From: Bacteroidales bacterium Bact_09
Lineage (GTDB): Bacteria > Bacteroidota > Bacteroidia > Bacteroidales > UBA932
DNA length: 35,968 bases
Direction: 5' to 3'
Assembly (NCBI GenBank): GCA_001603455.1
Contig: LUZA01000016.1
Location: 1-35,968, forward strand
The notes beneath the pieces are model-generated. The model saw only the letters and a list, made by a program, of their open reading frames with translations, had not been told where the DNA came from and ran no database searches. This document shows, in pieces, positions 1-8,135 of this stretch. A program made the position numbers and the translations under genes. Every line of letters begins with the position of its first letter. The stretch's first letter is position 1.

Positions 1-1826
1 GAGTAGTCATACGGTAATTTAAACCGGTCCAGTTGAGAGCGGTCCGAAAGCAGGGACGGGTAACCCAGGGCATCTTTAATATACCGGGAATCCAGTTCAA
101 TATAAAGGTCCTGTGACCCACTGTAGCTGTAAAAAGTAAATACTCCTATGTAACTTATATTTCCCAGTTTGTTGTCGATATTGTAAAATCTGGAGTTTTC
201 CGCCAGCGGGGTACCGTTCCTAAGGATTTCGCTGTGAAAAAATTGATAACATGAAACCGGCCTGGGCATGCCGGCAACGATCAGAACATCTCCCGGTTCG
301 CAGATGGTGATCTGTATTTGATATTTCTGCAGAAAATCCTGAAAGTATGTTTCCCTTATACGCGCAAGTATCAGGTCGTGGTCCTGCTCCATTTGGATCA
401 TAATAGAAAGGATGGGATCTATAGCGAGCCTCTCCTCTACCCGGCGTAGTTGCATCTCCAGTTCCAGGTCTCTTTCAATGGACATTTTCTGGGTCCATAC
501 CTGGTAGAGGTTAAGTTCTTTTTCCCGGCCGTACAGACTTACCGTCAGCATGGTGTAAGTTGCTGACAGTAAAACAAACAGATAAGTCATACGGTTCCCT
601 GAAAGCAGCGTGCTGTTTTTTACCCTATTGATAGACAGAAGCGTCAGTAACAGCAGGAAGAAAGACAGGAACAGCAGGGCTGCAATCACGTAGGCTATAA
701 CCGTGTACCAAGTAATCTCGTCCAGTTTGAACATCTCCAGGACTATATTTGAATCCATGGTCAGAGCCTTCAATGTATGGTGTGTAAGCAATAAAATACC
801 GGCCAGGAAAACCACTATAGCTGAATCTATAAAAATGCGGTAGCACTTCTTAAGGTTATTCCTTACAACTTCCAGATCGGAACGGGCCAGGTAAATTACC
901 CATACGCCTGTAAAGACACATAACGTATTCAGAATCATCGCTGCCAGTGAATTTTCCATGGGGCCACCGGCAAAGAGCAGCGGCGAAAAGAAAAGGGTGT
1001 CAATTTGCAGGTAAGATGCATAGATAAAGGTCAGGAACCGCAGTAGGCAGAGCCCCGCGATAACACCCAGGGCATAGGCGACTTGCCTGTTCCTGAAATA
1101 AAACATCAGCATGGCCAGCAATCCGAATGCGATGGCCAGCCACCGGAGAATGACCGACTCGGAATAAGTCTGCATAGACGTATTGCTCAGGATGGTGAAC
1201 AGTACCCCGTCGTCCTTGCCGAAAACAATGAACCCCTCGTCCAGGTTCAGAGGGACAATGGAACAATGAGCCGGCAGTTTCAGCTCTCTGTTGACCTCGG
1301 ATTCCACAAAACTATTGCTGAAAGGAAAATCAGTCCGGATAAGGATTCCCGTAATGATGGTGACATCCTCGCGGCTGTATGCCCGCACTACGTACCAGGC
1401 ACTTCCCAGGTTCATGTATTGTTCGGTACCGTCAACCCCGGAAAGAGGCTGATGCAGAATGGTATTTCTGGAAAAAAAAGAAAAATCAGGGAACATGGCC
1501 CCGGGGCTGTAACTGTCGTTAATGATAGGGAATGTGTTGACCCAGGATATAAGGCTGTCCTTGTAATACTTGTATATTACCATGTCCGTAGGGACATCCT
1601 TTCCGGACAAATCCGCCATATCATCCTGTTCCAGCTCTTGCAATGTAATGTTTTCAATTTTGCGTTGTTTGCGGTGAAGTGACTTTTCAACATCCACCAG
1701 ACGCATCATGCGGCTGTTGTGCGAGGTGAGCTCAAAGAATGACAATACCAGGCAAATGGCTGAAAGGATCAGCGGTATGAGGAATTTCCTATTCCATATT
1801 TCCCTGAGTATAGCTGGAATTTTCAT
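1..1826 (-). CDS. Membrane sensor protein, probable histidine kinase (N-terminal part, truncated by window edge)
   Basis: The frame is open from an ATG at 1826 to the left edge, about 608 codons; I checked it codon by codon and found no stop. A first membrane segment (residues about 15-33) is followed by about 195 residues that should lie outside the cytoplasm. A block of about six hydrophobic segments follows (about 229-410), then a soluble stretch with the motif YIELDSRYIKDALGYPSLL near the edge. That motif resembles the sensory region of large Bacteroidales sensor histidine kinases, where the kinase core lies further C-terminal. The kinase domain itself is outside the window, so the family call is inference. 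The ATG overlaps the rlmH stop as ATGA, so the two genes are probably translationally coupled. Confidence 0.5.
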   Translation of the reverse strand, partial: MKIPAILREIWNRKFLIPLILSAICLVLSFFELTSHNSRMMRLVDVEKSLHRKQRKIENITLQELEQDDMADLSGKDVPTDMVIYKYYKDSLISWVNTFPIINDSYSPGAMFPDFSFFSRNTILHQPLSGVDGTEQYMNLGSAWYVVRAYSREDVTIITGILIRTDFPFSNSFVESEVNRELKLPAHCSIVPLNLDEGFIVFGKDDGVLFTILSNTSMQTYSESVILRWLAIAFGLLAMLMFYFRNRQVAYALGVIAGLCLLRFLTFIYASYLQIDTLFFSPLLFAGGPMENSLAAMILNTLCVFTGVWVIYLARSDLEVVRNNLKKCYRIFIDSAIVVFLAGILLLTHHTLKALTMDSNIVLEMFKLDEITWYTVIAYVIAALLFLSFFLLLLTLLSINRVKNSTLLSGNRMTYLFVLLSATYTMLTVSLYGREKELNLYQVWTQKMSIERDLELEMQLRRVEERLAIDPILSIMIQMEQDHDLILARIRETYFQDFLQKYQIQITICEPGDVLIVAGMPRPVSCYQFFHSEILRNGTPLAENSRFYNIDNKLGNISYIGVFTFYSYSGSQDLYIELDSRYIKDALGYPSLLSDRSQLDRFKLPYDY

Positions 1827-2296
1827 TCGTGGTGGTAGGCTTCTCCTTTAATGATTGTAAAGCAGCGGTAGATCTGTTCTATACACAATAAACGTACCAA
1901 TTGGTGAGGGAAGGTAAGTGAAGACAGTGACCAGGCATCATTGGCCCTTTGCCTTATTTTAGGTGAAAAACCATAAGCGCCCCCGATGGCGAAGACAAGG
2001 TTGCGGGTCCCTTTTTGCATATGCTGTTCAATTTGGAACGACATTTGCTTGGATGTACAGGTGATGCCTTTCTCATCAAAGAGAACCAAATGGTCTGATA
2101 TTTTGATGTTCTTTAAAAGCAGAATGCCTTCTTTCTCTTTGATCTGATCGCAGGATAGTGACGATGTGTTCTTTACATCGGGCAATTCCAGACGTTTGAA
2201 ACGGACATACCGGACAAGCCGTTTTTCATAGTCCAGAATGCCTTCACGCAGGTAGGATTCCTGTGTCTTGCCCATGCAAAGCAGCACTATGTTCAT
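1823..2296 (-). CDS. rlmH: 23S rRNA (pseudouridine1915-N3)-methyltransferase RlmH
   Basis: A 157-residue protein of the SPOUT methyltransferase family, the usual length for RlmH. It methylates pseudouridine 1915 in helix 69 of 23S rRNA, using S-adenosylmethionine on assembled ribosomes. Visible family features are the start MNIVLLCMGKT, the cofactor-loop region FAIGGAYGFSP near residues 103-113, and the C-terminal stretch with LTFPHQLVRLLCIEQIYR and a final tyrosine-histidine pair (KGEAYHHE). A TAnnTTTG -7 box lies only four bases before the ATG. The stop overlaps the start of the downstream membrane sensor gene. The divergent DUF4783 gene begins about 50 bases away. Confidence 0.95.
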   Translation of the reverse strand: MNIVLLCMGKTQESYLREGILDYEKRLVRYVRFKRLELPDVKNTSSLSCDQIKEKEGILLLKNIKISDHLVLFDEKGITCTSKQMSFQIEQHMQKGTRNLVFAIGGAYGFSPKIRQRANDAWSLSSLTFPHQLVRLLCIEQIYRCFTIIKGEAYHHE

Positions 2297-2300
2297 TAGG

Positions 2301-2308
2301 CAAAAGTA
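2301..2308 (-). promoter_or_regulatory. Bacteroidota-type -7 box for rlmH
   Basis: On the minus strand this reads TACTTTTG, matching the TAnnTTTG -7 consensus of the Bacteroidota primary sigma factor. It is separated from the rlmH ATG by only four bases (CCTA), so the transcript may start at or next to the start codon. I see no good -33 TTTG at the expected spacing. Confidence 0.5.
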
Positions 2309-2349
2309 AGAAATTATGTGTAACTTGCCGTTGTTTTAGGTTATTTGTT

Positions 2350-2760
2350 ATGATCAGAAAGACGATCTTATCTCTGTTACTGGCCTCTTTTTCTGCGGTC
2401 GTTCCTGTTATTCTCGGGGCGCAGGATGCCGAGTCAAAGGTTGTTTTCACTTCTATTGGAAATGACCTGAAAAGTGGTGATGCTGCCACTTTTGCCCAGT
2501 GGTTCGCAGAAGATATTGAGATAGATGTTCTGGGAACAGCCGGAGTGTGCAGCCGGAGCCAGGCAAGGCAATTGATGAAAAATTTCTATTCGCGGTATAC
2601 ACCAAAATCATTCACCATAGTGCATCTAAGTGGTTCTTTACCCATGCGCTACTGTATTGGAACGCTCATAGCCGGGGGTGAACGGTTTCGTGTGACACTG
2701 TTTGTCAAGTCACAGCGGGATATTCACACCCTTCAACAGATCCGTATAGAAAAGGATTGA
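2350..2760 (+). CDS. DUF4783 family secreted protein
   Basis: A 136-residue protein. I chose the ATG at 2350 because it gives a clean signal peptide (IRKTILSLLLASFSAVVPVI, then LGAQD with likely cleavage after Ala-Gln or Gly-Ala). An upstream in-frame ATG at 2263 would lie inside rlmH on the other strand. The mature part is about 113 residues with the pattern of the small NTF2/SnoaL-like fold (IGNDLKSGDAATFAQWFAED, then a beta-rich C-terminal half). It resembles DUF4783, a Bacteroidota family commonly found beside rlmH. No catalytic function is established for it. It is convergent with der; the two stop codons are separated by one base. Confidence 0.75.
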   Translation: MIRKTILSLLLASFSAVVPVILGAQDAESKVVFTSIGNDLKSGDAATFAQWFAEDIEIDVLGTAGVCSRSQARQLMKNFYSRYTPKSFTIVHLSGSLPMRYCIGTLIAGGERFRVTLFVKSQRDIHTLQQIRIEKD

Positions 2761-2761
2761 T

Positions 2762-4066
2762 CTACTTCCGACGCATAAAGATCTGAACCGGAGTTCCGTG
2801 AAGATCAAAGTGCGAACGTAATTTGTTCTCCAGAAAGCGTTTATAATCCTCACGTACGTATTGGGGCAGGTTGCAAAAGAAAGCAAAAGAAGGGCATGCT
2901 GTTGGCAATTGCGTGATGTATTTAATCCGGATGAATTTTCCTTTTATGGCAGGTGGGGGAAAAGCTTCGATCTCGGGTAAGATGGCTTCGTTAAGCCGAG
3001 AGGTGGGTATGCGGCGGGCACGGTTCCCAAAAACTTTTGCCGAAGCTTCCAGCACTTGCAGGATACGCTGCTTTTTAACAACAGAGGTGAAAATCACGGG
3101 CACATCGGTGAAAGGTGCGATCCGGGTGCGGATGCCTTTCTCGTATTCCTTAAGGGTGTTGGTCTCTTTTTCCACCAGGTCCCATTTGTTTACCGCGATT
3201 ACGCACCCTTTCTTGTTTCTGAGGATCAGCTGGAATATGCTCATGTCCTGTGCTTCAACTCCCTGGGTGGCATCCAGCATCAGGATGCACACATCGGAAT
3301 ATTCAATGGCCCTTATGGCCCTCATGGAAGAATAGAATTCCAGATCTTCACGGGTCTTGGTCTTTTTTCTGAGACCTGCCGTATCGACCAGAATAAAATC
3401 ATACCCGTATTTATTGTACCGGGTCGCAATGGCATCGCGTGTGGTTCCTGCCACCGGGGTGACAATGTTTCTTTCTTCACCAAGTAACGCATTGGTAAGA
3501 GAAGACTTGCCCACGTTGGGCCTTCCCACTATGGCAATGTGAGGAATATCGTGTTCTTCTGTCGTATCGGGGACATCGGGAAGCATTTCCAGGACCCTGT
3601 CCAGCAGATCTCCGGTGCCGCTGCCATTAACTGCTGCTATAGAAACAGGATCGCCCAATCCCAAGGCATGGAATACGAAAGTGTCAAACAATTTGCCTCC
3701 GTGATCTACCTTGTTCACCGCTACAATCACCGGTTTGTCCGATTTTCGGAGAATCCGTGCTATACCCTGGTCGTAATCGGTAATTCCTGTCTGCACATCT
3801 ACCACAAAAATGACCGCATCGGCTTCTTCAATGGCCAAAAGCACCTGTCGTCGAATCTGTTCTTGAAAAATATCGTCTGTATTTTCTGCATACCCTCCTG
3901 TGTCTATAATCGAAAACTCTCTGCCGTTCCAGTCTGTTTTTCCGTAATGACGGTCACGTGTGACACCGGCAGTCTGATCAACTATCGCCTGGCGTTTTCC
4001 AACCAACCTGTTGAACAATGTGGATTTTCCCACATTAGGCCTTCCTACAATCGCTACAATACTCAT
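2762..4066 (-). CDS. der: Ribosome biogenesis GTPase Der (EngA)
   Basis: A 434-residue protein with two tandem GTPase domains followed by a KH-like domain, the diagnostic architecture of Der, which acts in 50S subunit maturation. Domain 1 has a P-loop GRPNVGKS at residues 8-15, switch DTGG near 55-58 and NKVD near 118-121. Domain 2 has a second GRPNVGKS at 181-188, a DTAG switch and NKWD. The C-terminal part (about 350-434) ends [15 protein letters not shown], typical of the Der KH domain. It is last in the minus-strand run prs-nadE-small membrane protein-der, and its start lies inside the 3' end of the small membrane protein gene (32-base overlap). Confidence 0.97.
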   Translation of the reverse strand: MSIVAIVGRPNVGKSTLFNRLVGKRQAIVDQTAGVTRDRHYGKTDWNGREFSIIDTGGYAENTDDIFQEQIRRQVLLAIEEADAVIFVVDVQTGITDYDQGIARILRKSDKPVIVAVNKVDHGGKLFDTFVFHALGLGDPVSIAAVNGSGTGDLLDRVLEMLPDVPDTTEEHDIPHIAIVGRPNVGKSSLTNALLGEERNIVTPVAGTTRDAIATRYNKYGYDFILVDTAGLRKKTKTREDLEFYSSMRAIRAIEYSDVCILMLDATQGVEAQDMSIFQLILRNKKGCVIAVNKWDLVEKETNTLKEYEKGIRTRIAPFTDVPVIFTSVVKKQRILQVLEASAKVFGNRARRIPTSRLNEAILPEIEAFPPPAIKGKFIRIKYITQLPTACPSFAFFCNLPQYVREDYKRFLENKLRSHFDLHGTPVQIFMRRK

Positions 4067-4250
4067 TCTTTCCTTTTTTGTATAGCATCCTTTCTTCCTC
4101 CCTGGGACAACGTATGCCCTGTTTCTTCATACTCCTGTTTTGCCCGATGGAATATACAGGGAATTTCCCGTTTTTTTTGATAATGATTGTAATACACATA
4201 CCAATTGTGCTCAGGGCTACCAAACCCAGAGTCAGGAGGAAGATGGTCAT
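4035..4250 (-). CDS. Small conserved-looking membrane protein, unknown function
   Basis: A 71-residue protein beginning [19 protein letters not shown]. One N-terminal membrane segment (about residues 3-24) is followed by a basic stretch KKNGKFP and a short cysteine-containing tail (GIRCPREEE, then NEYCSDCRK). I placed the start at 4250 because this ATG overlaps the nadE stop as ATGA; an ATG six codons upstream is possible. The KKNGKFP-type segment after one membrane helix resembles small membrane proteins I associate with Bacteroidota, but I cannot name a family. Its position in the prs-nadE-der operon and the overlaps at both ends support it as a real gene. The three tail cysteines could bind metal; that is speculation. 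Confidence 0.65.
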   Translation of the reverse strand: MTIFLLTLGLVALSTIGMCITIIIKKNGKFPVYSIGQNRSMKKQGIRCPREEERMLYKKGKNEYCSDCRKA

Positions 4251-5083
4251 AGGTTGTAACGTAAACATTTGTTTTCCGGGATCAGCGGATGATCAGTCAC
4301 AGCCAGCACCGGAGGGACCTGGTGTACTTTGAATGAGGCCAGTTTCACTCTGTTGGCTATTCCGGCGACTATATCGGGACTGGCGCCAGGTACTGCCAGA
4401 TCCGTGGCAGACCGTTCTTCTTCAATGAGTGCATGCAGGATGGGATCCAGTACACAGTACTCCGGCATGGAGTCACTGTCTTTCTGGTCAATGTGCAGTT
4501 CGGCTGAAGGCTCCTTAACAATGGTATGTTCGGGTATGCGTTCAATTTTGTTGTTCAGAAATTCAGCAAGATCGTAAATATCTGTCTTGTAAACATCTCC
4601 CAGGACCATCATGGCTCCTGCCAGGTCCCCGTACAAGGTTCCGTAACCCATGGCCAATTCACTTTTATTGCTTGTATTGAGTACCAGGGAGTCTTTTTTG
4701 TTGGCGTATGCCATCAGGAGAACCGCGCGAATACGTGCCTGGATGTTTTCCTCCGTGACATCGTGGGGGGCATGTTCAAAAACAGGAGACAGTTCGCGCA
4801 GGAACTTGTGAAATATGGAGTCAATGGGAATGATATGATAACTAATCTCGTTCAGGGTGCACAGCTTAAGGGCGTCTGTCAGCGAATGCACAGTAGAATA
4901 CGGTCCCGGCATCAGCAGTCCGTGCACGTTCTCCTTTCCCAGTGCATCCTGGGCCAGACAGGCCACTACAGCAGAGTCTATCCCTCCGGAAATGCCCAGA
5001 ACAGCGGTTTTCTTCCCGGTTTCCCGGAAATACTGTCTGATACCACCGGTCAGGATCTCGTATATTTCTGAAGAAGTTTTCAT
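4247..5083 (-). CDS. nadE: NAD+ synthetase, synthetase domain only
   Basis: A 278-residue protein that should adenylate and amidate nicotinic acid adenine dinucleotide to give NAD+. The ATP-pyrophosphatase P-loop SGGIDS is at residues 32-37. Further family blocks are TEENIQARIRAVLLMAYANK, NTSNKSELAMGYGTLYGD and KEPSAELHIDQKDSDSMPEY. These blocks resemble the synthetase half of glutamine-dependent NadE more than the short ammonia-dependent enzymes, yet there is no N-terminal nitrilase-like glutaminase domain and the start is fixed by the prs stop (TAATG overlap). It may use free ammonia or a separate glutaminase subunit. The downstream small membrane protein gene starts within its stop codon. 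Confidence 0.93.
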   Translation of the reverse strand: MKTSSEIYEILTGGIRQYFRETGKKTAVLGISGGIDSAVVACLAQDALGKENVHGLLMPGPYSTVHSLTDALKLCTLNEISYHIIPIDSIFHKFLRELSPVFEHAPHDVTEENIQARIRAVLLMAYANKKDSLVLNTSNKSELAMGYGTLYGDLAGAMMVLGDVYKTDIYDLAEFLNNKIERIPEHTIVKEPSAELHIDQKDSDSMPEYCVLDPILHALIEEERSATDLAVPGASPDIVAGIANRVKLASFKVHQVPPVLAVTDHPLIPENKCLRYNL

Positions 5084-6033
5084 TATAAAGTGAATTTACT
5101 GCTGATAGACTGGAAGTTGTACACTTTGTCAATAATATCAGCAAATTCCCTTGCAATAGACAATACTTTAATCTTGCTCTTGTCCACATTCGGGTCTGAG
5201 CAAAGGGGAATGGTATCTGTAACAATCACTTCTTCCAGGGCAGAATTGGCAATGGTGTTGTAGGCAAGGCCGGAGAGAACGGGATGCGTTGCTATTGCCC
5301 TTACGCTTCTGGCCCCTTTTGACATCATCATTTCGGCAGCTTTGGCTATGGTTCCGGCTGTGTCAATCATATCGTCCAGTATGACAATATTCCGGTCAGA
5401 TACTTCTCCGATGGCCGTCATACTACCCACAACGTTTGCCTTTTCGCGGGATTTATGGCAGATAATCAGCGGACATTCCAGTTTCCGGGAATAAGCATTT
5501 GCCCTTTTTGCCCCTCCCATATCGGGTGCGGCTACTGACAGGTTCTCCAGTTCCAGGCTCTTGATATAGGGTACGAATACAGAGCTGGAATATACGTGAT
5601 CCACCGGGAAGTCAAAGAATCCCTGTATCTGGTCTGCATGCAGGTCCATGGTCATGACCCTGTCACATCCCACTGCATGCAAAAGGTTGGCCACCATCTT
5701 GGCGCCGATCGAGACCCTGGGCCTGTCTTTACGGTCTTGCCTGGCCCATCCAAAATAGGGCATCACGGCTATTACTTTGTAGGCCGATGCTCTTTTTGCA
5801 GCGTCAATGGTCAGGAGTAGTTCAAAGAGGTTATCAACGGGAGGGAATGTGGACTGTATGATAAAAATGGTAGCCCCTCTTACGCTTTCATCGAAAGCCG
5901 GTTGAAATTCCCCGTCACTGAAAGTGGTCACAGATAACAATCCCAAGGGCATACCCAAGTGGGAGGCAACGCGTTCGGCAAGATATCTGGATCCGCGGCA
6001 CGAGAAAATTTTAAATAAATGAAGATGATCCAT
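5083..6033 (-). CDS. prs: Ribose-phosphate pyrophosphokinase (PRPP synthetase)
   Basis: A 316-residue protein making phosphoribosyl pyrophosphate from ribose 5-phosphate and ATP for purine, pyrimidine, NAD and histidine synthesis. Visible family features are the FSDGEF motif, the ATP/Mg loop MPYFGWARQDRKDRPR, the MDLHADQIQGFF segment, and the PRPP-binding loop DDMIDTAGT. I chose the ATG at 6033; a longer frame runs upstream, but its residues (YFFFLSLFHLLTKGT) are not family-like and contain the promoter. Pairing with nadE is sensible because PRPP feeds NAD synthesis. The prs stop and the nadE start share one base. Confidence 0.96.
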   Translation of the reverse strand: MDHLHLFKIFSCRGSRYLAERVASHLGMPLGLLSVTTFSDGEFQPAFDESVRGATIFIIQSTFPPVDNLFELLLTIDAAKRASAYKVIAVMPYFGWARQDRKDRPRVSIGAKMVANLLHAVGCDRVMTMDLHADQIQGFFDFPVDHVYSSSVFVPYIKSLELENLSVAAPDMGGAKRANAYSRKLECPLIICHKSREKANVVGSMTAIGEVSDRNIVILDDMIDTAGTIAKAAEMMMSKGARSVRAIATHPVLSGLAYNTIANSALEEVIVTDTIPLCSDPNVDKSKIKVLSIAREFADIIDKVYNFQSISSKFTL

Positions 6034-6057
6034 TGTCCCTTTGGTTAGAAGATGGAA

Positions 6058-6065
6058 CAAAGATA
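6058..6065 (-). promoter_or_regulatory. -7 box for the prs-nadE-der operon
   Basis: The minus-strand sequence is TATCTTTG, a full match to the Bacteroidota -7 consensus. It lies in the 48-base gap between the engB stop and the prs ATG and would give a leader of roughly 20 bases containing AAAGGGACA just before the start codon. This supports starting prs at 6033 and separates the operon from engB. No clear -33 TTTG was seen. Confidence 0.55.
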
Positions 6066-6081
6066 AGAAGAAAAAATACAA

Positions 6082-6681
6082 TCACAGGTCCCTGTTGAGG
6101 ATAGAACCGATATAATCCAAAAGTTCCTTTTGACCTGCCGATGTTTTGGATGATACGGCAAAAAGAGGCGGAAGCGGTTCCCAGTATGCTTTAAGCAATT
6201 CCCTGAAAGATAATGCTTGTTTCTCCAGTGCGGTTTTTGAAAGTTTATCCGTTTTGGTCAGGATTATAGCAAACGGGATACTCCACTCCCCCATCAGGAG
6301 TAAAAAATCCAGGTCAATCTGCTGGAGAGGGTGTCTTGAATCCAGCAATACGAACAACAGAGTCAAACGGGGTGAGCGACTGATATAACCTTTGATCATC
6401 GATTGTATCTGAGCCCTTTTCGTTTTTGATACCTTCGCGAATCCATATCCGGGCAGGTCAGTGATGATCCATTTGCCATCTATTAAGAACCTGTTGATGC
6501 ATTGTGTTTTTCCAGGTGTAGAGGAGGTGCGGGCAAGGCCCGGTTTCCGGCATAATATATTGATAAGGGAAGATTTTCCCACATTAGATCTTCCGATGAA
6601 CGCAAATTCTTCCAGATCATTTTCCGGCCTTTTATCCGGATCTGTTGTGGAGAAGAGGAATATGGCCTGTTTGATTTCCAT
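6082..6681 (-). CDS. engB: Ribosome biogenesis GTP-binding protein EngB (YsxC/YihA)
   Basis: A 199-residue GTPase of the EngB family, needed for assembly of the large ribosomal subunit. The P-loop GRSNVGKS is at residues 30-37. DLPGYGFAK supplies the G3 region, TKTDK the G4 motif, and SSKTSAG the G5 region. The start at 6681 matches the normal family N terminus (MEIKQAIFLFS); the longer upstream frame overlaps the divergent xseA gene and is not family-like. It is divergent from xseA across 46 bases. A degenerate -7 box lies four bases before the ATG. Confidence 0.95.
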   Translation of the reverse strand: MEIKQAIFLFSTTDPDKRPENDLEEFAFIGRSNVGKSSLINILCRKPGLARTSSTPGKTQCINRFLIDGKWIITDLPGYGFAKVSKTKRAQIQSMIKGYISRSPRLTLLFVLLDSRHPLQQIDLDFLLLMGEWSIPFAIILTKTDKLSKTALEKQALSFRELLKAYWEPLPPLFAVSSKTSAGQKELLDYIGSILNRDL

Positions 6682-6685
6682 GAGG

Positions 6686-6693
6686 CTAAGATA
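6686..6693 (-). promoter_or_regulatory. Possible degenerate -7 box for engB
   Basis: The minus strand reads TATCTTAG, one mismatch from TAnnTTTG, and is followed by four bases (CCTC) and the engB ATG. The identical box-to-ATG spacing seen at rlmH and xseA is the main reason for listing it. Confidence 0.35.
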
Positions 6694-6715
6694 GCGTTTT
6701 TTTGATAATTTAACG

Positions 6716-6723
6716 TAAATTTG
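6716..6723 (+). promoter_or_regulatory. -7 box for xseA
   Basis: TAAATTTG matches the Bacteroidota -7 consensus and is followed by CCAA and the xseA ATG. With this spacing the transcript would start at or very near the start codon, leaving no room for a ribosome binding site. No -33 element at standard spacing was seen. Confidence 0.5.
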
Positions 6724-6727
6724 CCAA

Positions 6728-7894
6728 ATGGAGAAAATTGATCTCATTGACCTGCAGAAGCGATTGGAAGAGGCTGTCAATAAAGCCTTTGAAGAACCGT
6801 GCTGGGTCTGTGCCGAGGTCAATCAGCTGGCCATACGCAACGGCCATTGTCACATGGAACTCGTACAGAAGGAACCGGGAACGGACAGGCTTCTGGCAAA
6901 AGCCCAGGCGGTGATCTGGGCAAGTGTTTTCTCCATGCTGGATCCTTATTTCAGGACGACTACGGGAATGGATCTTCGTCCGGGATTACAGGTTCTTCTG
7001 TGTGTGGAACCAAGGATGCATCCCCTATACGGATTGAGCCTGGTGGTTAGTGACATCGATCCTTCATTCACCTTAGGGGGGCTGGAACTGGAAAGGAGAA
7101 AGACCATGCAGCGGCTGGAAAAGGAAGGCATCCTGGATATGAACAGGCAATTGCCTTTTCCGCGGATACCGCTGCGCCTGGCCGTAATATCGTCCCCGAC
7201 AGCAGCCGGATATCAGGATTTTATGGAGCAGATAAATGCATCGGCTTACGGATTCCGCGTGACCCTGTTCCCGGCACTGATGCAGGGAAGCGAAGCTCCT
7301 GCAAGCATCATCTCGGCCATGGAAAGCGTAATGGGTTCGGGAAGGGAGTTTGATTTGCTGTTGATGTTACGTGGTGGCGGTGCCGTGACCGACCTACATT
7401 GTTACGACAATTACGAGCTGGCTGCTCACATAGCCCAGTTCCCTATCCCGGTTATAACCGGGATAGGGCATCACAGGGATGTCCATATTGCGGACAGGGT
7501 GGCGCATATGGCCCTGAAAACACCCACGGCAGTTGCCGGATTTCTTGACGGTCAGCTGGCAGTTGAGGATGAAGACCTGTTTCAGCTTTCCCACAGGCTG
7601 GAGCGGGCCGTTCATAACAGGATAAGTGAAGAACAGCAGAGCCTAGACCATCTGCTCAAAGACATCAGGAGTGCCGTCAGGTGGATTGTACAGCAGCATG
7701 GCCATGTTATAGAATTGCTGGAACAGCGGATCCGGAGGAACAACCCCCTTGCGTTGCTGCAGAAAGGATATTCCCTGACTTTGTCCCAAGGCAGGACTCT
7801 CTTGGATGCCGCCCTGCTTAGAAAGGGGGACAGGATCACCACCATACTCTCAAAAGGCAGCTTTGATGCCACTGTCGATAACGTTGAAAACTGA
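6728..7894 (+). CDS. xseA: Exodeoxyribonuclease VII large subunit
   Basis: A 388-residue catalytic subunit of exonuclease VII, which degrades single-stranded DNA in both directions together with XseB. The N-terminal 100 residues match the OB-fold domain (WVCAEVNQLAIRNGHCHMEL). The nuclease core contains SSPTAAGYQDF, LMLRGGGAVTDL near residue 213, and GIGHHRDVHIADRVA with KTPTAVAG. A helical segment (about 270-340) follows, then the conserved tail NNPLALLQKGYSLT. Somewhat shorter than the E. coli protein but complete. xseB follows after five bases, so the two are almost certainly cotranscribed. Confidence 0.95.
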   Translation: MEKIDLIDLQKRLEEAVNKAFEEPCWVCAEVNQLAIRNGHCHMELVQKEPGTDRLLAKAQAVIWASVFSMLDPYFRTTTGMDLRPGLQVLLCVEPRMHPLYGLSLVVSDIDPSFTLGGLELERRKTMQRLEKEGILDMNRQLPFPRIPLRLAVISSPTAAGYQDFMEQINASAYGFRVTLFPALMQGSEAPASIISAMESVMGSGREFDLLLMLRGGGAVTDLHCYDNYELAAHIAQFPIPVITGIGHHRDVHIADRVAHMALKTPTAVAGFLDGQLAVEDEDLFQLSHRLERAVHNRISEEQQSLDHLLKDIRSAVRWIVQQHGHVIELLEQRIRRNNPLALLQKGYSLTLSQGRTLLDAALLRKGDRITTILSKGSFDATVDNVEN

Positions 7895-7899
7895 TTCTT

Positions 7900-8106
7900 A
7901 TGAAGAAGAAAACAGAGATGACTTACCAGCAGGCACGTCAGGAACTTGAAACACTGGTGGAAGAACTGGAACAGCCCGATGCCGATCTGGGCCAGATAGC
8001 CTCGAAAGTGAAAAGAGCCCTCGAACTGGTGGCCTTTTGCAGGAACTACCTGCGCAAGGTCCATGAAGATGCAGAAACAACACTCGATGCCTATGATAAA
8101 GGATAA
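7900..8106 (+). CDS. xseB: Exodeoxyribonuclease VII small subunit
   Basis: A 68-residue protein matching XseB in length and pattern: an N-terminal helix with TYQQARQELETLVEELEQPD, the turn DLGQIASKVKRALELV, and a C-terminal helix. Several XseB subunits bind each XseA. It starts five bases after the xseA stop. The glycogen branching enzyme gene begins 29 bases downstream with no visible terminator or promoter between them, so the glycogen genes could share this transcript. Confidence 0.92.
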   Translation: MKKKTEMTYQQARQELETLVEELEQPDADLGQIASKVKRALELVAFCRNYLRKVHEDAETTLDAYDKG

Positions 8107-8135
8107 TCTGTAAAAACACGAAATAATTTCTGATC

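Noticed and set aside
1083-1682. 199-codon plus-strand open frame
   Set aside because: It lies opposite the continuous minus-strand sensor frame, which has coherent membrane segments and operon coupling; the plus-strand translation has no such structure.
3539-4180. 213-codon open frame on the plus strand over der
   Set aside because: It is antisense to the first GTPase domain of Der, with no recognisable motif or promoter and incompatible with the small membrane protein gene on the other strand.
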